From Siphonodentalium dalli (taxonomy: Eukaryota; Mollusca; Scaphopoda; Gadilida; Siphonodentaliidae): DNA of 64,000 bases. Position 1 is the stretch's first letter, and each line of letters starts with the position of its first letter. The notes under the pieces were generated by a model. The model made no database searches and was not told where the DNA came from. It saw nothing but the letters and a program-made list of their open reading frames with translations. The DNA lies in assembly GCA_032622095.1 (NCBI GenBank), contig CP136069.1, positions 166,400,394 through 166,464,393 of the forward strand, read 5' to 3'. Positions 34,401 to 49,400 of this stretch are shown here, one piece after another. The translations under genes were made by a program, and so were the position numbers.

Positions 34401-37400
34401 CAACAAAATATTTTCTCAATCTTGAAAAACGGAATTGCATATCAAAAACCCTGACCAATCTTACAAAATTAAATGGGGATAGTCTTACAAACCAAAACGA
34501 TATCTTAGAAGAGACTCGTAATTTTTACCAGACACTATACTCTTCAAAACCAATCAATAGCTATCACACCGACAATGTGTTTTCTGATTTGGACAACCCC
34601 ACCCTTTCACCAATGTCTGTGCAAAATATTGAAGGTCCCATAACTCTAAATGAACTTACAACAGCTTTGAAGAAATCTAAAAATGGCAAATCTAGTGGCC
34701 TAGATGGTTATCAGTATGAATTTTGGAAATTCTTTTGGTCAGATTTAGGTCAAATTCTATGTGAATCACTAAACGAATCCTTTGACGCTGGAGAATTGTC
34801 CATCACACAAAAACAAGGCCTGATTACACTCATTCCAAAGAAAGTCAACGATCGCCAACTTTTAAAGAACTGGAGACCAATAACCTTATTAAACTGTACC
34901 TATAAATTAGCATCATCGTGTATTGCCGAAAGATTAAAAACCGTACTACCAAACATTATCAATCCTGATCAGACTGGATTCCTAAAAGGCAGATATATCG
35001 GCGACAATACAAGGCTTATATATGACATTATTTATAATACGAAAATAAAAAATAAGTCAGGGCTTCTTCTTCTCGTTGACTTTGAAAAGGCATTTGATTC
35101 TGTGTCATGGAAATTTCTACATAAATGCCTTGATATGTTTAATTTCGGTGACTCGATTAAAAAATGGATCTCAGTGTTCTATAAAAATATAAATTCTTCC
35201 GTTCTCGTTAATGGGCATATATCACAAAATTTTATTATTTCTCGAGGCTGTCGACAGGGAGACCCAATTTCACCCTATATTGTTTTAATATGCGCGGAAG
35301 TGCTAGCACTCATGGTTAGAAATAATAGTAATATTAAAGGTATAACCCTCGGTGGTGAAGAATACAGATTAACCCAATACGCAGACGACACGACACTCAT
35401 CCTGGACGGCAATGAAACAAGTGTAAGAGAAGCATATCACATTCTTGACGTTTTCGCACAAATTTCTGGTTTATGGATCAACCCTAGTAAATGTCAGGCG
35501 TCGTGGATTGGTTGTTATACAGGGCGAAGTGACCATATATGCCCAGACCTCAATATAAAATTTTCAGATTCTTTCGACCTACTTGGTATCCGCTTTAATA
35601 CAAACTTAAACTTAATGTCAGATAATTACGAAAAAAAATTCGACGACATAACAAGATCCATTGAAATTTGGAAGCACAGATTACTTACCCCGCTAGGTAG
35701 AATAACGGTGATTAAATCTCTCATACTCCCAAAACTTACTCACCTATTCATATCGCTCCCCAACCCAGAACCACAATTTGTACATAGACTAGAATCATTG
35801 TTTTTTAACTTTGTGTGGGGCAGCAAGCGTGACCGAGTCAAGAGAAAACTGTTATGCCAAGACTATAAACAAGGTGGCCTCAAGATGGTAGATATTAAAA
35901 CTTCATCACTTCCATGAAAATAACATGGATCAGGCGTTTAGTGAACAAAAGCTCTAAATGGACCCCGTTGACAGAACTCCCTATTCTTAAAGACCCTTTT
36001 TTCCTCACCTATCATTATTCATATTTTTACAGTAAAGCGAAAAAGGTTCAAAATCACTTTTGGCGCGACGTACTTATAGCATGGGCAAATTTCCTAGAAA
36101 AAAATATTAGAAATGTAAACATATCTACATGCACTCTCTGGAACAACGCCAATATAAAAATGAATGGAAGCCCTATCAATTTTGCTGCATGGCGCAAGGA
36201 GGGAATATATTTTGTACACGATCTGTTACAAGAAAGCGGCAATTTCCATACGACTGAAACGATATACTCAACTTACAAAATACGTACAAACTTCCTTATC
36301 TTAAATAGTATCCGACGACAGCTTATCTTTTACTCAAACAAAATCTCAAAATCCATTGTCCGAAGCCCGATGCCCACCCTCCCAGATAATTTTGTGACCC
36401 TACTCAGAAATCCTCGCGGAGGACGCGATTTCTATGACATATTAAACCACGATTGCCATGTACCCACTTCCCATGCAAAATGGCAAATAGAAATAGGCGA
36501 AGAAGAAATTGACTGGAATATATACAATAAACTACCTTTTTCCACGACGCCTGACACAAAGCTTCAATGGCTTCAGTATAGAATTAACTCTAGAATTATA
36601 TCAACTAATAGCTTCCTGAAAATAGCCAAAATTAGACAAGATGATACATGCGTGCGTTGCAAAGACAAGAAGGAAAGCATATCACATATATTTTGGGAAT
36701 GTGAACACGTTCAAACTTTTCTGACAGACATACATTCATGGGGTAACCGAAACAACGTCAAATTGCAAGCGACTAAACGAATAATGATAATTGGGTCCCG
36801 CTGTGTAAATGACAATTATACCACTAATTTATTCTGGCTCTTAGTAAAACAATATATCTATAGAACAAAATTCACACCAGAAAAATTAACAATTTCGTCA
36901 TTCCAAGGAGATTTACGCTTTCGATATAAATGTGAAAAATATAATGCACGCCGTGAATTTAAATTGGAAGAGTTCGAAAAAGACTGGTTCTTGTTCAAAT
37001 TTGCCGTGAAAGAAAATGCACAATAATTACTCCTATCACCAGAAATGTTATTATTGCTACTATTATATTACTCCCACTATTCATAGCCGTCCTTAGTTGG
37101 CCATGAATGAATACAGAAATGTCGACCAGAGCACATAACTAATTATTACTTCCATTGTGTATATATATACCCACATCACATGTTCTTATACTCTGTTAAA
37201 GAAACTATATCTACTTGTCCACCACCGATAACAGCCGACCTTCACCCACGGGACTAAGGCTACGTTCACACACCTCGACAAATTGCACGCCAAATTTCCA
37301 CACGATTCGTCAAATTAAAGCCAATTCCTGCACATATGAATGATATATCTTGAATTCTTAATGTATATTATTTTAGCATTAGAACATATGATTTTAGATA

Positions 37401-40400
37401 CTAAACACAAATACCGATTACACAGTTGACCCTTAAAAATAGTTTTATATTGTATGTCTGAAATCTCTAAAATTCCATGAGCGCATATATATTTCCAGGC
37501 TTCGAAACTGTCCAATATATAATAGACGGCAATGACTGAAAATAATACTCGTAGTTTATACTCCATATTTAGCAAATCTTTGACATGTAAGTCAAATGCT
37601 ACGTATTCCCCTGACAAGGTATCCCGGTTCGTGAACGTGGCCTCAGTCGGGATTGTATGTAAGTTACGTATGAAAGCTGGTATGTCTGTAGAGAGCGCAA
37701 GACAGAGCGATAGGCGTGTGTCTGCATATTAATGCATTCTTTAGATGTAACTTGTATTAGCTATGTATACGTATGTTCAAATGTTATTCAATAAAAATAT
37801 TAAAAAAAAAAAAAAAAAATCCTAAAGTTCATGATTTGACTAAATTTTTCTAAATTTATTTCGTAAAATTCACCAATTTCCATTTTATTTATTCTTATTG
37901 ATTTTTAATATGTTTTCAGAAAGGGTTTATATTTTCATGCAACGAAAGAATGTTGAACTTGTTCTAAATGATTGAACATGCGAGAAAAACAAATTTTCTT
38001 GACATTTGAGAACATTTCTATGCACCTCACCAAATTATATTTCTTGGTCTTAGAAATATAGATTTTGTTCCAAAGAACATTGCATGAAATGTATTCTAAA
38101 AATACAGAATCTGAGATTGTAACAGAATATATCTTGCTATTGTTCTTACTTAAAAAAAAACAACTGTAGCCAAATTTTATATGTATATTCCCCAGTAAAA
38201 AAAATGCAAGTTAAAGGTACTCAATCCGTAAAGAGGGTCCCCATCTCAACAGATTCCAACAACAACAATCCGATCAGAGGGTCCTATATTACTATTTCTT
38301 TGGCTTTGGGGGTAAAAAATATTTGATTCGAGTCGAGGAACCCATCAAACAAAGCTCAGAGTTATTAGATATTGATTTTTGAAATTTGTTATGTTCTCGA
38401 GATGAGTACTAATAATTGCCGTCAATTTCGTATCCTGCTCGAGATTTTTACACCAAAACTCTATTCAAACAGACAAGGATGGATAACTCTAAAATCAAGT
38501 GGTAATAAAAACGCAATTTTGACTGAGATCTGGGCCAGAAAGTATTCCCGATAATGAAAAATAATAGATTTCTAAAATTGATATCTAACAAATCTGAGCT
38601 TTAATGGGTGACTTCCTCGACTCGAATCAAATATTTTTGACCCCCGAAGCCATTGAAATAGTAATTGAGAGGAGTTTTATCGGATTGAGTACCTTTAATT
38701 GTTTTCTTTCTTCAAAATGAGTAATTCCAGTTTGGCAGTGAAAATGTGAGATTGTGATTCCGGACTTTCTTGGAAATATAAACATATGTAAAACATTTAC
38801 CCCCTGTCCCTTGACACTTTTTTTCAGAAATTACTATCAAACACACAACAAAATCAAAAGTGAGTACCACCGTTTCAAGAGAAAACTGTGAAACGTTATA
38901 GTCGTATGGAAATAAGTTCACACATGATGCCAATATGTTGTCTTTTCGATTCAAAATAAGCCATGATAGCCTTTGCACAAACTTAAAGCTAATCCAATGC
39001 AAGTGTTTGGAAATACAAGTTTGTGCCACATATAGGGGTGTGGCTAGAGGGTCCCCGCTGGGGGGGGGGGTGTCCACCTTGGGAATTTCCTGCACCCCCC
39101 CCTTGAGTCGGAATCACACCAACACAACTTTTTGCATAATTCTATTTGCACCCCACCCCCCATTGAGTCGGAATCACACCAACACAACTTTTTGCATAAT
39201 TCCATTTGAACCACCCCCCCCCCCCCTTGTACCTCATGCTCAGGCCTAATTTCCTATATATTCATAAGCCATGCTTCTATTTTCCCAGTATGAGAACATT
39301 AAGATATTTTAACCTGAAAATTGCCCCCAAAAAAACAACTAGTGATCTAATTCCAGACAAATGCACACAGCTACCGACAACAGACCAGGAAACACCGGGC
39401 CGACCATGGTTGTTTGGCCCGGTGTGAGAACATTTTGAAAACTATATACAAGAAAATCGCAAATCCTAGCATCTAGACTTGCCTCAACTGAAGCTTTCCT
39501 AGTGTTGGAAATTTCAAACCTCATGCTCCCCCTCAGGTTGGAAAATTCTTCAACTGATGACCATTTATGTCTACAAGTTTGACCAAATGTAGTAAAATAT
39601 TGTTTTGCTAAACTAATTAGCAGTTTTGTATTGGCCATGTGGATGGGGCAATGACACACCGGGCCGACCATGGTTCGGCCCGGTGTGCGAAAATTTTGAA
39701 ATCTGAACAAGAAAATCGCAAAATCCTAACATCTAGACAAGCCTCAAGCCTTCCTACTGTTGGGAATTTCAAACCTTACACCCCCACTTAGGTTGGAAAA
39801 TTTCCAACTGATGACAATTCCAATGACAATGTTGACCAATTGTATGACAATATTGTTTTCTTAAATTAACTAGAAGTTTTTGACTGGTCACGGGGGAGGG
39901 ACCAGGACACAAGCTTTCCAAGTGTTGGAAATTTCCAACCTGTCACCCCCCTAAGGTTGGAAAATTTCCAACTGATGTCCATTTCTGTCAAAATTTTTGA
40001 CCAAAAATGGGAACATATGCAAATATTGGTCGAAAAACAATAAATTCCCCCCAATAAATTGTTTTATAATCAAACTACAAGAACATTTTCAACCTATTGT
40101 TGGTGTGAAATTTCGTTGTGGCAGGTATGAAATTTCCAACTATTGAAAATATAGCTCTCTGCTGGGTGTTGTCTCATATACGGAACCAAACCCATAACTG
40201 TTGCTGTATTTGGTTCGTCAGTCTGGTTCTTTAAACAACCTTGTCACCACATCCGGTTGTAACGAGCAATCTGATTGGCTAAAACGCCACGTTTAAATCA
40301 CCATGTCCCCCCGTCACCCTTGACATCGGGGTATCCGAGAACGTGCGCCAAACATCGGGGGTATATGAGCACGTGAAACATCGGGGGTATATGAATGACC

Positions 40401-43400
40401 CTTGAACTGACAGTTTCCGCCAATCGTGACGTTGCTCTCGCACGGCGAATTTGAGTCACCTATATAACGCCGGATCCTTATAGGTCAGCTACTGAATTAT
40501 TCTTATTGGTGTGAATTAATCGGATAACCTATGAAAAACACACTTAAATTAAGGAGACGTGGTTATTGTTTTGGGGACAAAATCGTTATCTCCGGCAACA
40601 TCGTGGGGTACATGGAGATTTAATACCTGGATGTCTCTTTTTGAAAACTTCGGCTCCGCCTCGGGGTTAAAAATCGACATCCAGGTATTAAATCTCCATG
40701 TACCTCGGATGTTGCCGAAGATAACTAATAATATTTGGTTCCTATAACCCAGGTGGCAGGTTCTTTATAGCAGAATAACCATATTTGGTCATTTAGTTTG
40801 GTTGTTTATAGAACATATTTGGTTATTCAGTTGATTCTTGTTTGGTTCCTCATAGAAGGAAATTTCCAAGAACCAAATTTGGTTCTTTGTAGAACCATGC
40901 AGGTTTTTAATTTCTGTTCATTAGAGTCTCTATTGTAACCTCCTAGCCCCATCCCATATTAGAGCGGCCTTGGCCACAACAGGGCTTATCTTCCGAGTTA
41001 TTTTTTTTCTCGGACAGACGAAAAACCCATGAAATTCATCACGCGAGTTCTGTTTTACAGGCAAAATTCCATATAATGGAACACACATTTTGTCTGAGTA
41101 TATTTTGATCTTCTTAATCATAGAGGAATAAAGTATTAATGTTATGTATAATATAATGAGGAATTAACTTTAAACATAGTGAAAAAACCTTCACTCTTCT
41201 CTCCTTTTAAAAATACTTGACCATCAAGTATGGAATATGGCTCATTTCGAGAAATTGAGGCCCCAAAATCAGATAAATTCCCGTTTTTGAACGCACGTAA
41301 CTCGAAAAATACTCTGGAAAAGATTTTATGTTCTGTAATCAGGAAAAGAGTGTCTACAAAACATGACAATGGAAGGACCAGTAAATTTGTGTTTTGTATA
41401 TACATCCCTAAAAATCCTAAAGTTTTACAATGACAATCCTGAATTTTACAATAAAATCAAAGATATTATAACCGAACTGGGAAACACACAAATTATCATC
41501 TGTGGCGACTGGAACCTAGTCCAAAACCAACAGAAAGATACCTTTAATTATGTAAACTGTAATAACCCCCGAGCAAAACTAGCAGTCAGTGTCGTTGTCG
41601 ACAAGCTAGAGTTAGTAGACGCATGGAGGATAAATAATGAAAATGAAAAACGATTCACTTGGAGAAGAAAGTCACCAATAAAAATGGCAAGACTTGACTA
41701 TTTTCTCATGTCTAAAGAGCTGGTAAATTTAACCGGACAAGACGCCACCGATATATTGCCGGGTTACAGAACTGATCACTCAATTATTACTCTCAAACTT
41801 ACTCTTAATAATATAAAACATGGTCAGGGTTTCTGGAAGTTCAATACTTCTCTTTTACATGACGAAAAATATATTCAACTAGTAAAAACAATTATCGAAA
41901 CTATCAAAAAACGATACGACTATGTTCAAAAGAAAGGTGACAACAACGATTTTACGTGCAAAATTAGTAAACGTCTATTCTTGGATACCCTTTTACTTGA
42001 AATTAGAGGAGAAACAATAAAATATTCTTCTAAACGTAAGCGGGAACGCGAATTTCAAGAAACCGCACTTAAAAAAGCCCAAGCAGAAACATTGATGGCC
42101 CTAGATCAGAGTAATTTAGATGATGTTAGAAGAGAAGAACTTATAGAAACACTACAAAAAACGGAAGGGGTACTCTGTCAACTAAGGAAAGAAAGATCAA
42201 AAGGAGCTATGATTAGGTCCAGAGCTATTTGGGTCGAAGATGGGGAAAAACCAACAAAATATTTTCTCAATCTTGAAAAACGGAATTGCATATCAAAAAC
42301 CCTGACCAATCTTACAAAATTAAATGGGGATAGTCTTACAAACCAAAACGATATCTTAGAAGAGACTCGTAATTTTTACCAGACACTATACTCTTCAAAA
42401 CCAATCAATAGCTATCACACCGACAATGTGTTTTCTGATTTGGACAACCCCACCCTTTCACCAATGTCTGTGCAAAATATTGAAGGTCCCATAACTCTAA
42501 ATGAACTTACAACAGCTTTGAAGAAATCTAAAAATGGCAAATCTAGTGGCCTAGATGGTTATCAGTATGAATTTTGGAAATTCTTTTGGTCAGATTTAGG
42601 TCAAATTCTATGTGAATCACTAAACGAATCCTTTGACGCTGGAGAATTGTCCATCACACAAAAACAAGGCCTGATTACACTCATTCCAAAGAAAGTCAAC
42701 GATCGCCAACTTTTAAAGAACTGGAGACCAATAACCTTATTAAACTGTACCTATAAATTAGCATCATCGTGTATTGCCGAAAGATTAAAAACCGTACTAC
42801 CAAACATTATCAATCCTGATCAGACTGGATCCCTAAAAGGCAGATATATCGGCGACAATACAAGGCTTATATATGACATTATTTATAATACGAAAATAAA
42901 AAATAAGTCAGGGCTTCTTCTTCTCGTTGACTTTGAAAAGGCATTTGATTCTGTGTCATGGAAATTTCTACATAAATGCCTTGATATGTTTAATTTCGGT
43001 GACTCGATTAAAAAATGGATCTCAGTGTTCTATAAAAATATAAATTCTTGCGTTCTCGTTAATGGGCATATATCACAAAATTTTATTATTTCTCGAGGCT
43101 GTCGACAGGGAGACCCAATTTCACCCTATATTGTTTTAATATGCGCGGAAGTGCTAGCACTCATGGTTAGAAATAATAGTAATATTAAAGGTATAACCCT
43201 CGGTGGTGAAGAATACAGATTAACCCAATACGCAGACGACACGACACTCATCCTGGACGGCAATGAAACAAGTGTAAGAGAAGCATATCACATTCTTGAC
43301 GTTTTCGCACAAATTTCTGGTTTATGGATCAACCCTAGTAAATGTCAGGCGTCGTGGATTGGTTGTTATACAGGGCGAAGTGACCATATATGCCCAGACC

Positions 43401-46400
43401 TCAATATAAAATTTTCAGATTCTTTCGACCTACTTGGTATCCGCTTTAATACAAACTTAAACTTAATGTCAGATAATTACGAAAAAAAATTCGACGACAT
43501 AACAAGATCCATTGAAATTTGGAAGCACAGATTACTTACCCCGCTAGGTAGAATAACGGTGATTAAATCTCTCATACTCCCAAAACTTACTCACCTATTC
43601 ATATCGCTCCCCAACCCAGAACCACAATTTGTACATAGACTAGAATCATTGTTTTTTAACTTTGTGTGGGGCAGCAAGCGTGACCGAGTCAAGAGAAAAC
43701 TGTTATGCCAAGACTATAAACAAGGTGGCCTCAAGATGGTAGATATTAAAAACTTCATCACTTCCATGAAAATAACATGGATCAGGCGTTTAGTGAACAA
43801 AAGCTCTAAATGGACCCCGTTGACAGAACTCCCTATTCTTAAAGACCCTTTTTTCCTCACCTATCATTATTCATATTTTTACAGTAAAGCGAAAAAGGTT
43901 CAAAATCACTTTTGGCGCGACGTACTTATAGCATGGGCAAATTTCCTAGAAAAAAATATTAGAAATGTAAACATATCTACATGCACTCTCTGGAACAACG
44001 CCAATATAAAAATGAATGGAAGCCCTATCAATTTTGCTGCATGGCGCAAGGAGGGAATATATTTTGTACACGATCTGTTACAAGAAAGCGGCAATTTCCA
44101 TACGACTGAAACGATATACTCAACTTACAAAATACGTACAAACTTCCTTATCTTAAATAGTATCCGACGACAGCTTATCTTTTACTCAAACAAAATCTCA
44201 AAATCCATTGTCCGAAGCCCGATGCCCACCCTCCCAGATAATTTTGTGACCCTACTCAGAAATCCTCGCGGAGGACGCGATTTCTATGACATATTAAACC
44301 ACGATTGCCATGTACCCACTTCCCATGCAAAATGGCAAATAGAAATAGGCGAAGAAGAAATTGACTGGAATATATACAATAAACTACCTTTTTCCACGAC
44401 GCCTGACACAAAGCTTCAATGGCTTCAGTATAGAATTAACTCTAGAATTATATCAACTAATAGCTTCCTGAAAATAGCCAAAATTAGACAAGATGATACA
44501 TGCGTGCGTTGCAAAGACAAGAAGGAAAGCATATCACATATATTTTGGGAATGTGAACACGTTCAAACTTTTCTGACAGACATACATTCATGGGGTAACC
44601 GAAACAACGTCAAATTGCAAGCGACTAAACGAATAATGATAATTGGGTCCCGCTGTGTAAATGACAATTATACCACTAATTTATTCTGGCTCTTAGTAAA
44701 ACAATATATCTATAGAACAAAATTCACACCAGAAAAATTAACAATTTCGTCATTCCAAGGAGATTTACGCTTTCGATATAAATGTGAAAAATATAATGCA
44801 CGCCGTGAATTTAAATTGGAAGAGTTCGAAAAAGACTGGTTCTTGTTCAAATTTGCCGTGAAAGAAAATGCACAATAATTACTCCTATCACCAGAAATGT
44901 TATTATTGCTACTATTATATTACTCCCACTATTCATAGCCGTCCTTAGTTGGCCATGAATGAATACAGAAATGTCGACCAGAGCACATAACTAATTATTA
45001 CTTCCATTGTGTATATATATACCCACATCACATGTTCTTATACTCTGTTAAAGAAACTATATCTACTTGTCCACCACCGATAACAGCCGACCTTCACCCA
45101 CGGGACTAAGGCTACGTTCACACACCTCGACAAATTGCACGCCAAATTTCCACACGATTCGTCAAATTAAAGCCAATTCCTGCACATATGAATGATATAT
45201 CTTGAATTCTTAATGTATATTATTTTAGCATTAGAACATATGATTTTAGATACTAAACACAAATACCGATTACACAGTTGACCCTTAAAAATAGTTTTAT
45301 ATTGTATGTCTGAAATCTCTAAAATTCCATGAGCGCATATATATTTCCAGGCTTCGAAACTGTCCAATATATAATAGACGGCAATGACTGAAAATAATAC
45401 TCGTAGTTTATACTCCATATTTAGCAAATCTTTGACATGTAAGTCAAATGCTACGTATTCCCCTGACAAGGTATCCCGGTTCGTGAACGTGGCTTCAGTC
45501 GGGATTGTATGTAAGTTACGTATGAAAGCTGGTATGTCTGTAGAGAGCGCAAGACAGAGCGATAGGCGTGTGTCTGCATATTAATGCATTCTTTAGATGT
45601 AACTTGTAGTAGCTATGTATACGTATGTTCAAATGTTATTCAATAAAAATATTTAAAAAAAAAAAAAAAAATCCTAAAGTTCATGATTTGACTAAATTTT
45701 TCTAAATTTATTTCGTAAAATTCACCAATTTCCATTTTATTTATTCTTATTGATTTTTAATATGTTTTCAGAAAGGGTTTATATTTTCATGCAACGAAAG
45801 AATGTTGAACTTGTTCTAAATGATTGAACATGCGAGAAAAACAAATTTTCTTGACATTTGAGAACATTTCTATGCACCTCACCAAATTATATTTCTTGGT
45901 CTTAGAAATATAGATTTTGTTCCAAAGAACATTGCATGAAATGTATTCTAAAAATACAGAATCTGAGATTGTAACAGAATATATCTTGCTATTGTTCTTA
46001 CTTAAAAAAAAACAACTGTAGCCAAATTTTATATGTATATTCCCCAGTAAAAAAAATGCAAGTTAAAGGTACTCAATCCGTAAAGAGGGTCCCCATCTCA
46101 ACAGATTCCAACAACAACAATCCGATCAGAGGGTCCTATATTACTATTTCTTTGGCTTTGGGGGTAAAAAATATTTGATTCGAGTCGAGGAACCCATCAA
46201 ACAAAGCTCAGAGTTATTAGATATTGATTTTTGAAATTTGTTATGTTCTCGAGATGAGTACTAATAATTGCCGTCAATTTCGTATCCTGCTCGAGATTTT
46301 TACACCAAAACTCTATTCAAACAGACAAGGATGGATAACTCTAAAATCAAGTGGTAATAAAAACGCAATTTTGACTGAGATCTGGGCCAGAAAGTATTCC

Positions 46401-49400
46401 CGATAATGAAAAATAATAGATTTCTAAAATTGATATCTAACAAATCTGAGCTTTAATGGGTGACTTCCTCGACTCGAATCAAATATTTTTGACCCCCGAA
46501 GCCATTGAAATAGTAATTGAGAGGAGTTTTATCGGATTGAGTACCTTTAATTGTTTTCTTTCTTCAAAATGAGTAATTCCAGTTTGGCAGTGAAAATGTG
46601 AGATTGTGATTCCGGACTTTCTTGGAAATATAAACATATGTAAAACATTTACCCCCTGTCCCTTGACACTTTTTTTCAGAAATTACTATCAAACACACAA
46701 CAAAATCAAAAGTGAGTACCACCGTTTCAAGAGAAAACTGTGAAACGTTATAGTCGTATGGAAATAAGTTCACACATGATGCCAATATGTTGTCTTTTCG
46801 ATTCAAAATAAGCCATGATAGCCTTTGCACAAACTTAAAGCTAATCCAATGCAAGTGTTTGGAAATACAAGTTTGTGCCACATATAGGGGTGTGGCTAGA
46901 GGGTCCCCGCTGGGGGGGGGGGTGTCCACCTTGGGAATTTCCTGCACCCCCCCTTGAGTCGGAATCACACCAACACAACTTTTTGCATAATTCCATTTGC
47001 ACCCCCCCCCCCTTGAGTCGGAATCACACCAACACAAGTTTTTGCATAATTCCATTTGCACCCCCCTTGTACCTCATGCTCAGGCCTAATTTCCTATATA
47101 TTCATAAGCCATGCTTCTATTTTCCCAGTATGAGAACATTAAGATATTTTAACCTGAAAATTGCCCCCAAAAAAACAACTAGTGATCTAATTCCAGACAA
47201 ATGCACACAGCTACCGACAACAGACCAGGAAACACCGGGCCGACCATGGTTGTTCGGCCCGGTGTGAAAATCGCAAATCCTAGCATCTAGACTGGCCTCA
47301 ACTGAAGCTTTCCTAGTGTTGGAAATTTCAAACCTCAGATTCCCCCTCAGGTTGGAAAATTCTTAAACTGATGACCATTTATGTCTACAAGTTTGACCAA
47401 ATGTAGTAAAATATTGTTTTGCTAAACTAATTAGCAGTTTTGTATTGGCCATGTGGATGGGGCAATGACACACCGGGCCGACCATGGTTCGGCCAGGTGT
47501 GCGAAATTTTTTGAAATCTGAACAAGAAAATCGCAAAATCCTAACATCTAGACTAGCCTCAAGCCTTCCTACTGTTGGAAATTTCAAACCCTACACCCCC
47601 ACTTAGGTTGGAAAATTTCCAACTGATGACAATTCCAATGACAATGTTGACCAATTGTATGACAATATTGTTTTCTTAAATTAACTAGAAGTTTTTGACT
47701 GGCCACGGGGGAGGGACCAGGACACAAGCTTTCCAAGTGTTGGAAATTTCCAACCTGTCACCTCCTTAAGGTTGGAAAAATTTCCAACTGATGACCATTT
47801 CTGTCAAAATTTTTGACCAAGAATAGCAACATATGCAAATATTGGTCGAAAAACAATAAATTCCCCCCAATAAATTGTTTTTACCTGAAATTAGGAATTT
47901 CCAACTATTGAAAATATAGCTCTCTGCTGGGGGGGGGGGGGGGGGGGGGGGGGGTGAGACACATCCCTGGCCACATACCACAGATAAAGAAACAGTCGTA
48001 CATATATTCTCTGAAAACCATTACTTCAAAGACAAGTTAATTGGAACTACAACATTCTCAAGAATAGAAGTAGTTCAAGTATGAAATTTCAGCAGAAAAA
48101 ATCAGTCTTTGTTATAACACCACACGTGGAGATGTAGGTAAGATACTGAATTTATGTTTATTACTTTTACTCTAGTAGCTCATGGTGGTTTTGTATGCAC
48201 TTGTATGTCCAGAGCAAAACTCTTCATGAATCCACTAATTGAAGGTACACGAACAATATTTGGTTGGTAACACATTTCCCATCGACGGCGAAATGGGTCA
48301 AATGGCCACGCCCCTTTTTGCGTGAAGTACTACCACCCGTCGTGACTATATCTCCAGAACTGTTGGACATAGGGGGTCGGGTGACCACTCAAAATGTGCG
48401 GAATGGCCACATTATGGGGGGTCAGTAATACATTTTCATATCCAAAAGTCAATGGTTTTTAAGATAATTGCCAAAAATCAGAAAAAGTCCATTTTTGAGG
48501 GCCTGAACCCCAATTTTGGGGTTCAGCACTTTTATCTCAAAGCTGAGCCCCCAATTAGAATTTTATTTATCTATATCCATCGGTGCCACATATAGGTATA
48601 ATTTCTGTACCATTATCGGATGGGATTGACCTCTTGACCCTGAAAATCCACATTTTGGGGGGGGGGGGGGGCGTCAGTAATACATTTTCATATCCAAAAG
48701 TCAATGGTTTTTAAGATAATTGCCAAAAACCGATTTCAGCATGTAATGCACCACAAGTATACAATACCACAAGGACACTTTTTAAAGAACTATCCGCATT
48801 CTCTGATCAACTTAAGAGCACAATTGACCACACACAATGGGATTAGCTGGAAATTGCTGCTGAGGATGTGTTGACCCCAACACACAACATGAGCTCTTCC
48901 CGACTGAACATGCCTTGGAATCTGGTGTGCTTTACCAAAAATCAGGTAACAATTGTGCTCTAATCAACAGAAATGTACAGATTGAACAAAACAGGTTTTC
49001 AAAATTTGTTATCAACATTTAACAGCTGATCTGATTTAAGTGACCAAGCTATGAAACATGCTAAACACTTTAACTAAATGGAATGACCAGCTGTTTGCTT
49101 CATGCAGCAGTCACATGTTGCGATCTTAAAATGGGTATTGCATCTGGGCATAGTAAAAACATGTTGTAATCAGATGAGAGATGACCATATCTACCAGTAT
49201 ATATTTCAGAAGTAATCAATTCTTCCAAAAGGACACCTCATCTTACAAAAAGTTTTAGGAAATGATGGAGTCATCACTATTCAATCAATAGTAGAATGAG
49301 CCTTTGTCAGTCCCACATTAGTTTTGGTTGGCCATGATAGTTGCAGGTTGGAGAAGATGAGGGTCTATAATTTCACTAACATAATTCTTCATAATAGCTA

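Larger units (their letters stand above)
31177..39032 (+). repeat. Tandem unit 1 (7.86 kb) of the duplicated block
   Basis: Consists of DR1 (31177-32315), a 1.25-kb spacer with hairpin 32730-32877, the LINE (33574-37818), a 0.4-kb spacer, an M5 element (38211-38698) and 0.33 kb of flank. Unit 2 repeats all of this with only about ten differences found by eye from about 31.36 kb on, for example at 31794, 33297, 34980, 35199, 35900, 37633 and 37759. Confidence 0.9.
39033..46884 (+). repeat. Tandem unit 2 (7.85 kb) of the duplicated block
   Basis: Same order as unit 1: DR2, spacer hairpin, LINE, M5. LINE start offset is 7851 bases; after the 1-base LINE deletion it is 7852. Confidence 0.9.

Noticed and set aside
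41363-41425. Start of the long LINE ORF at ATG 41363
   Set aside because: The target-site duplication shows the LINE begins at 41425; the upstream codons are flanking DNA.
46875-47267. 130-codon ORF at DR3 (and similar ones at DR1/DR2)
   Set aside because: Low-complexity Pro-rich translation of C-runs in a hAT-like element; length changes with homopolymer size.
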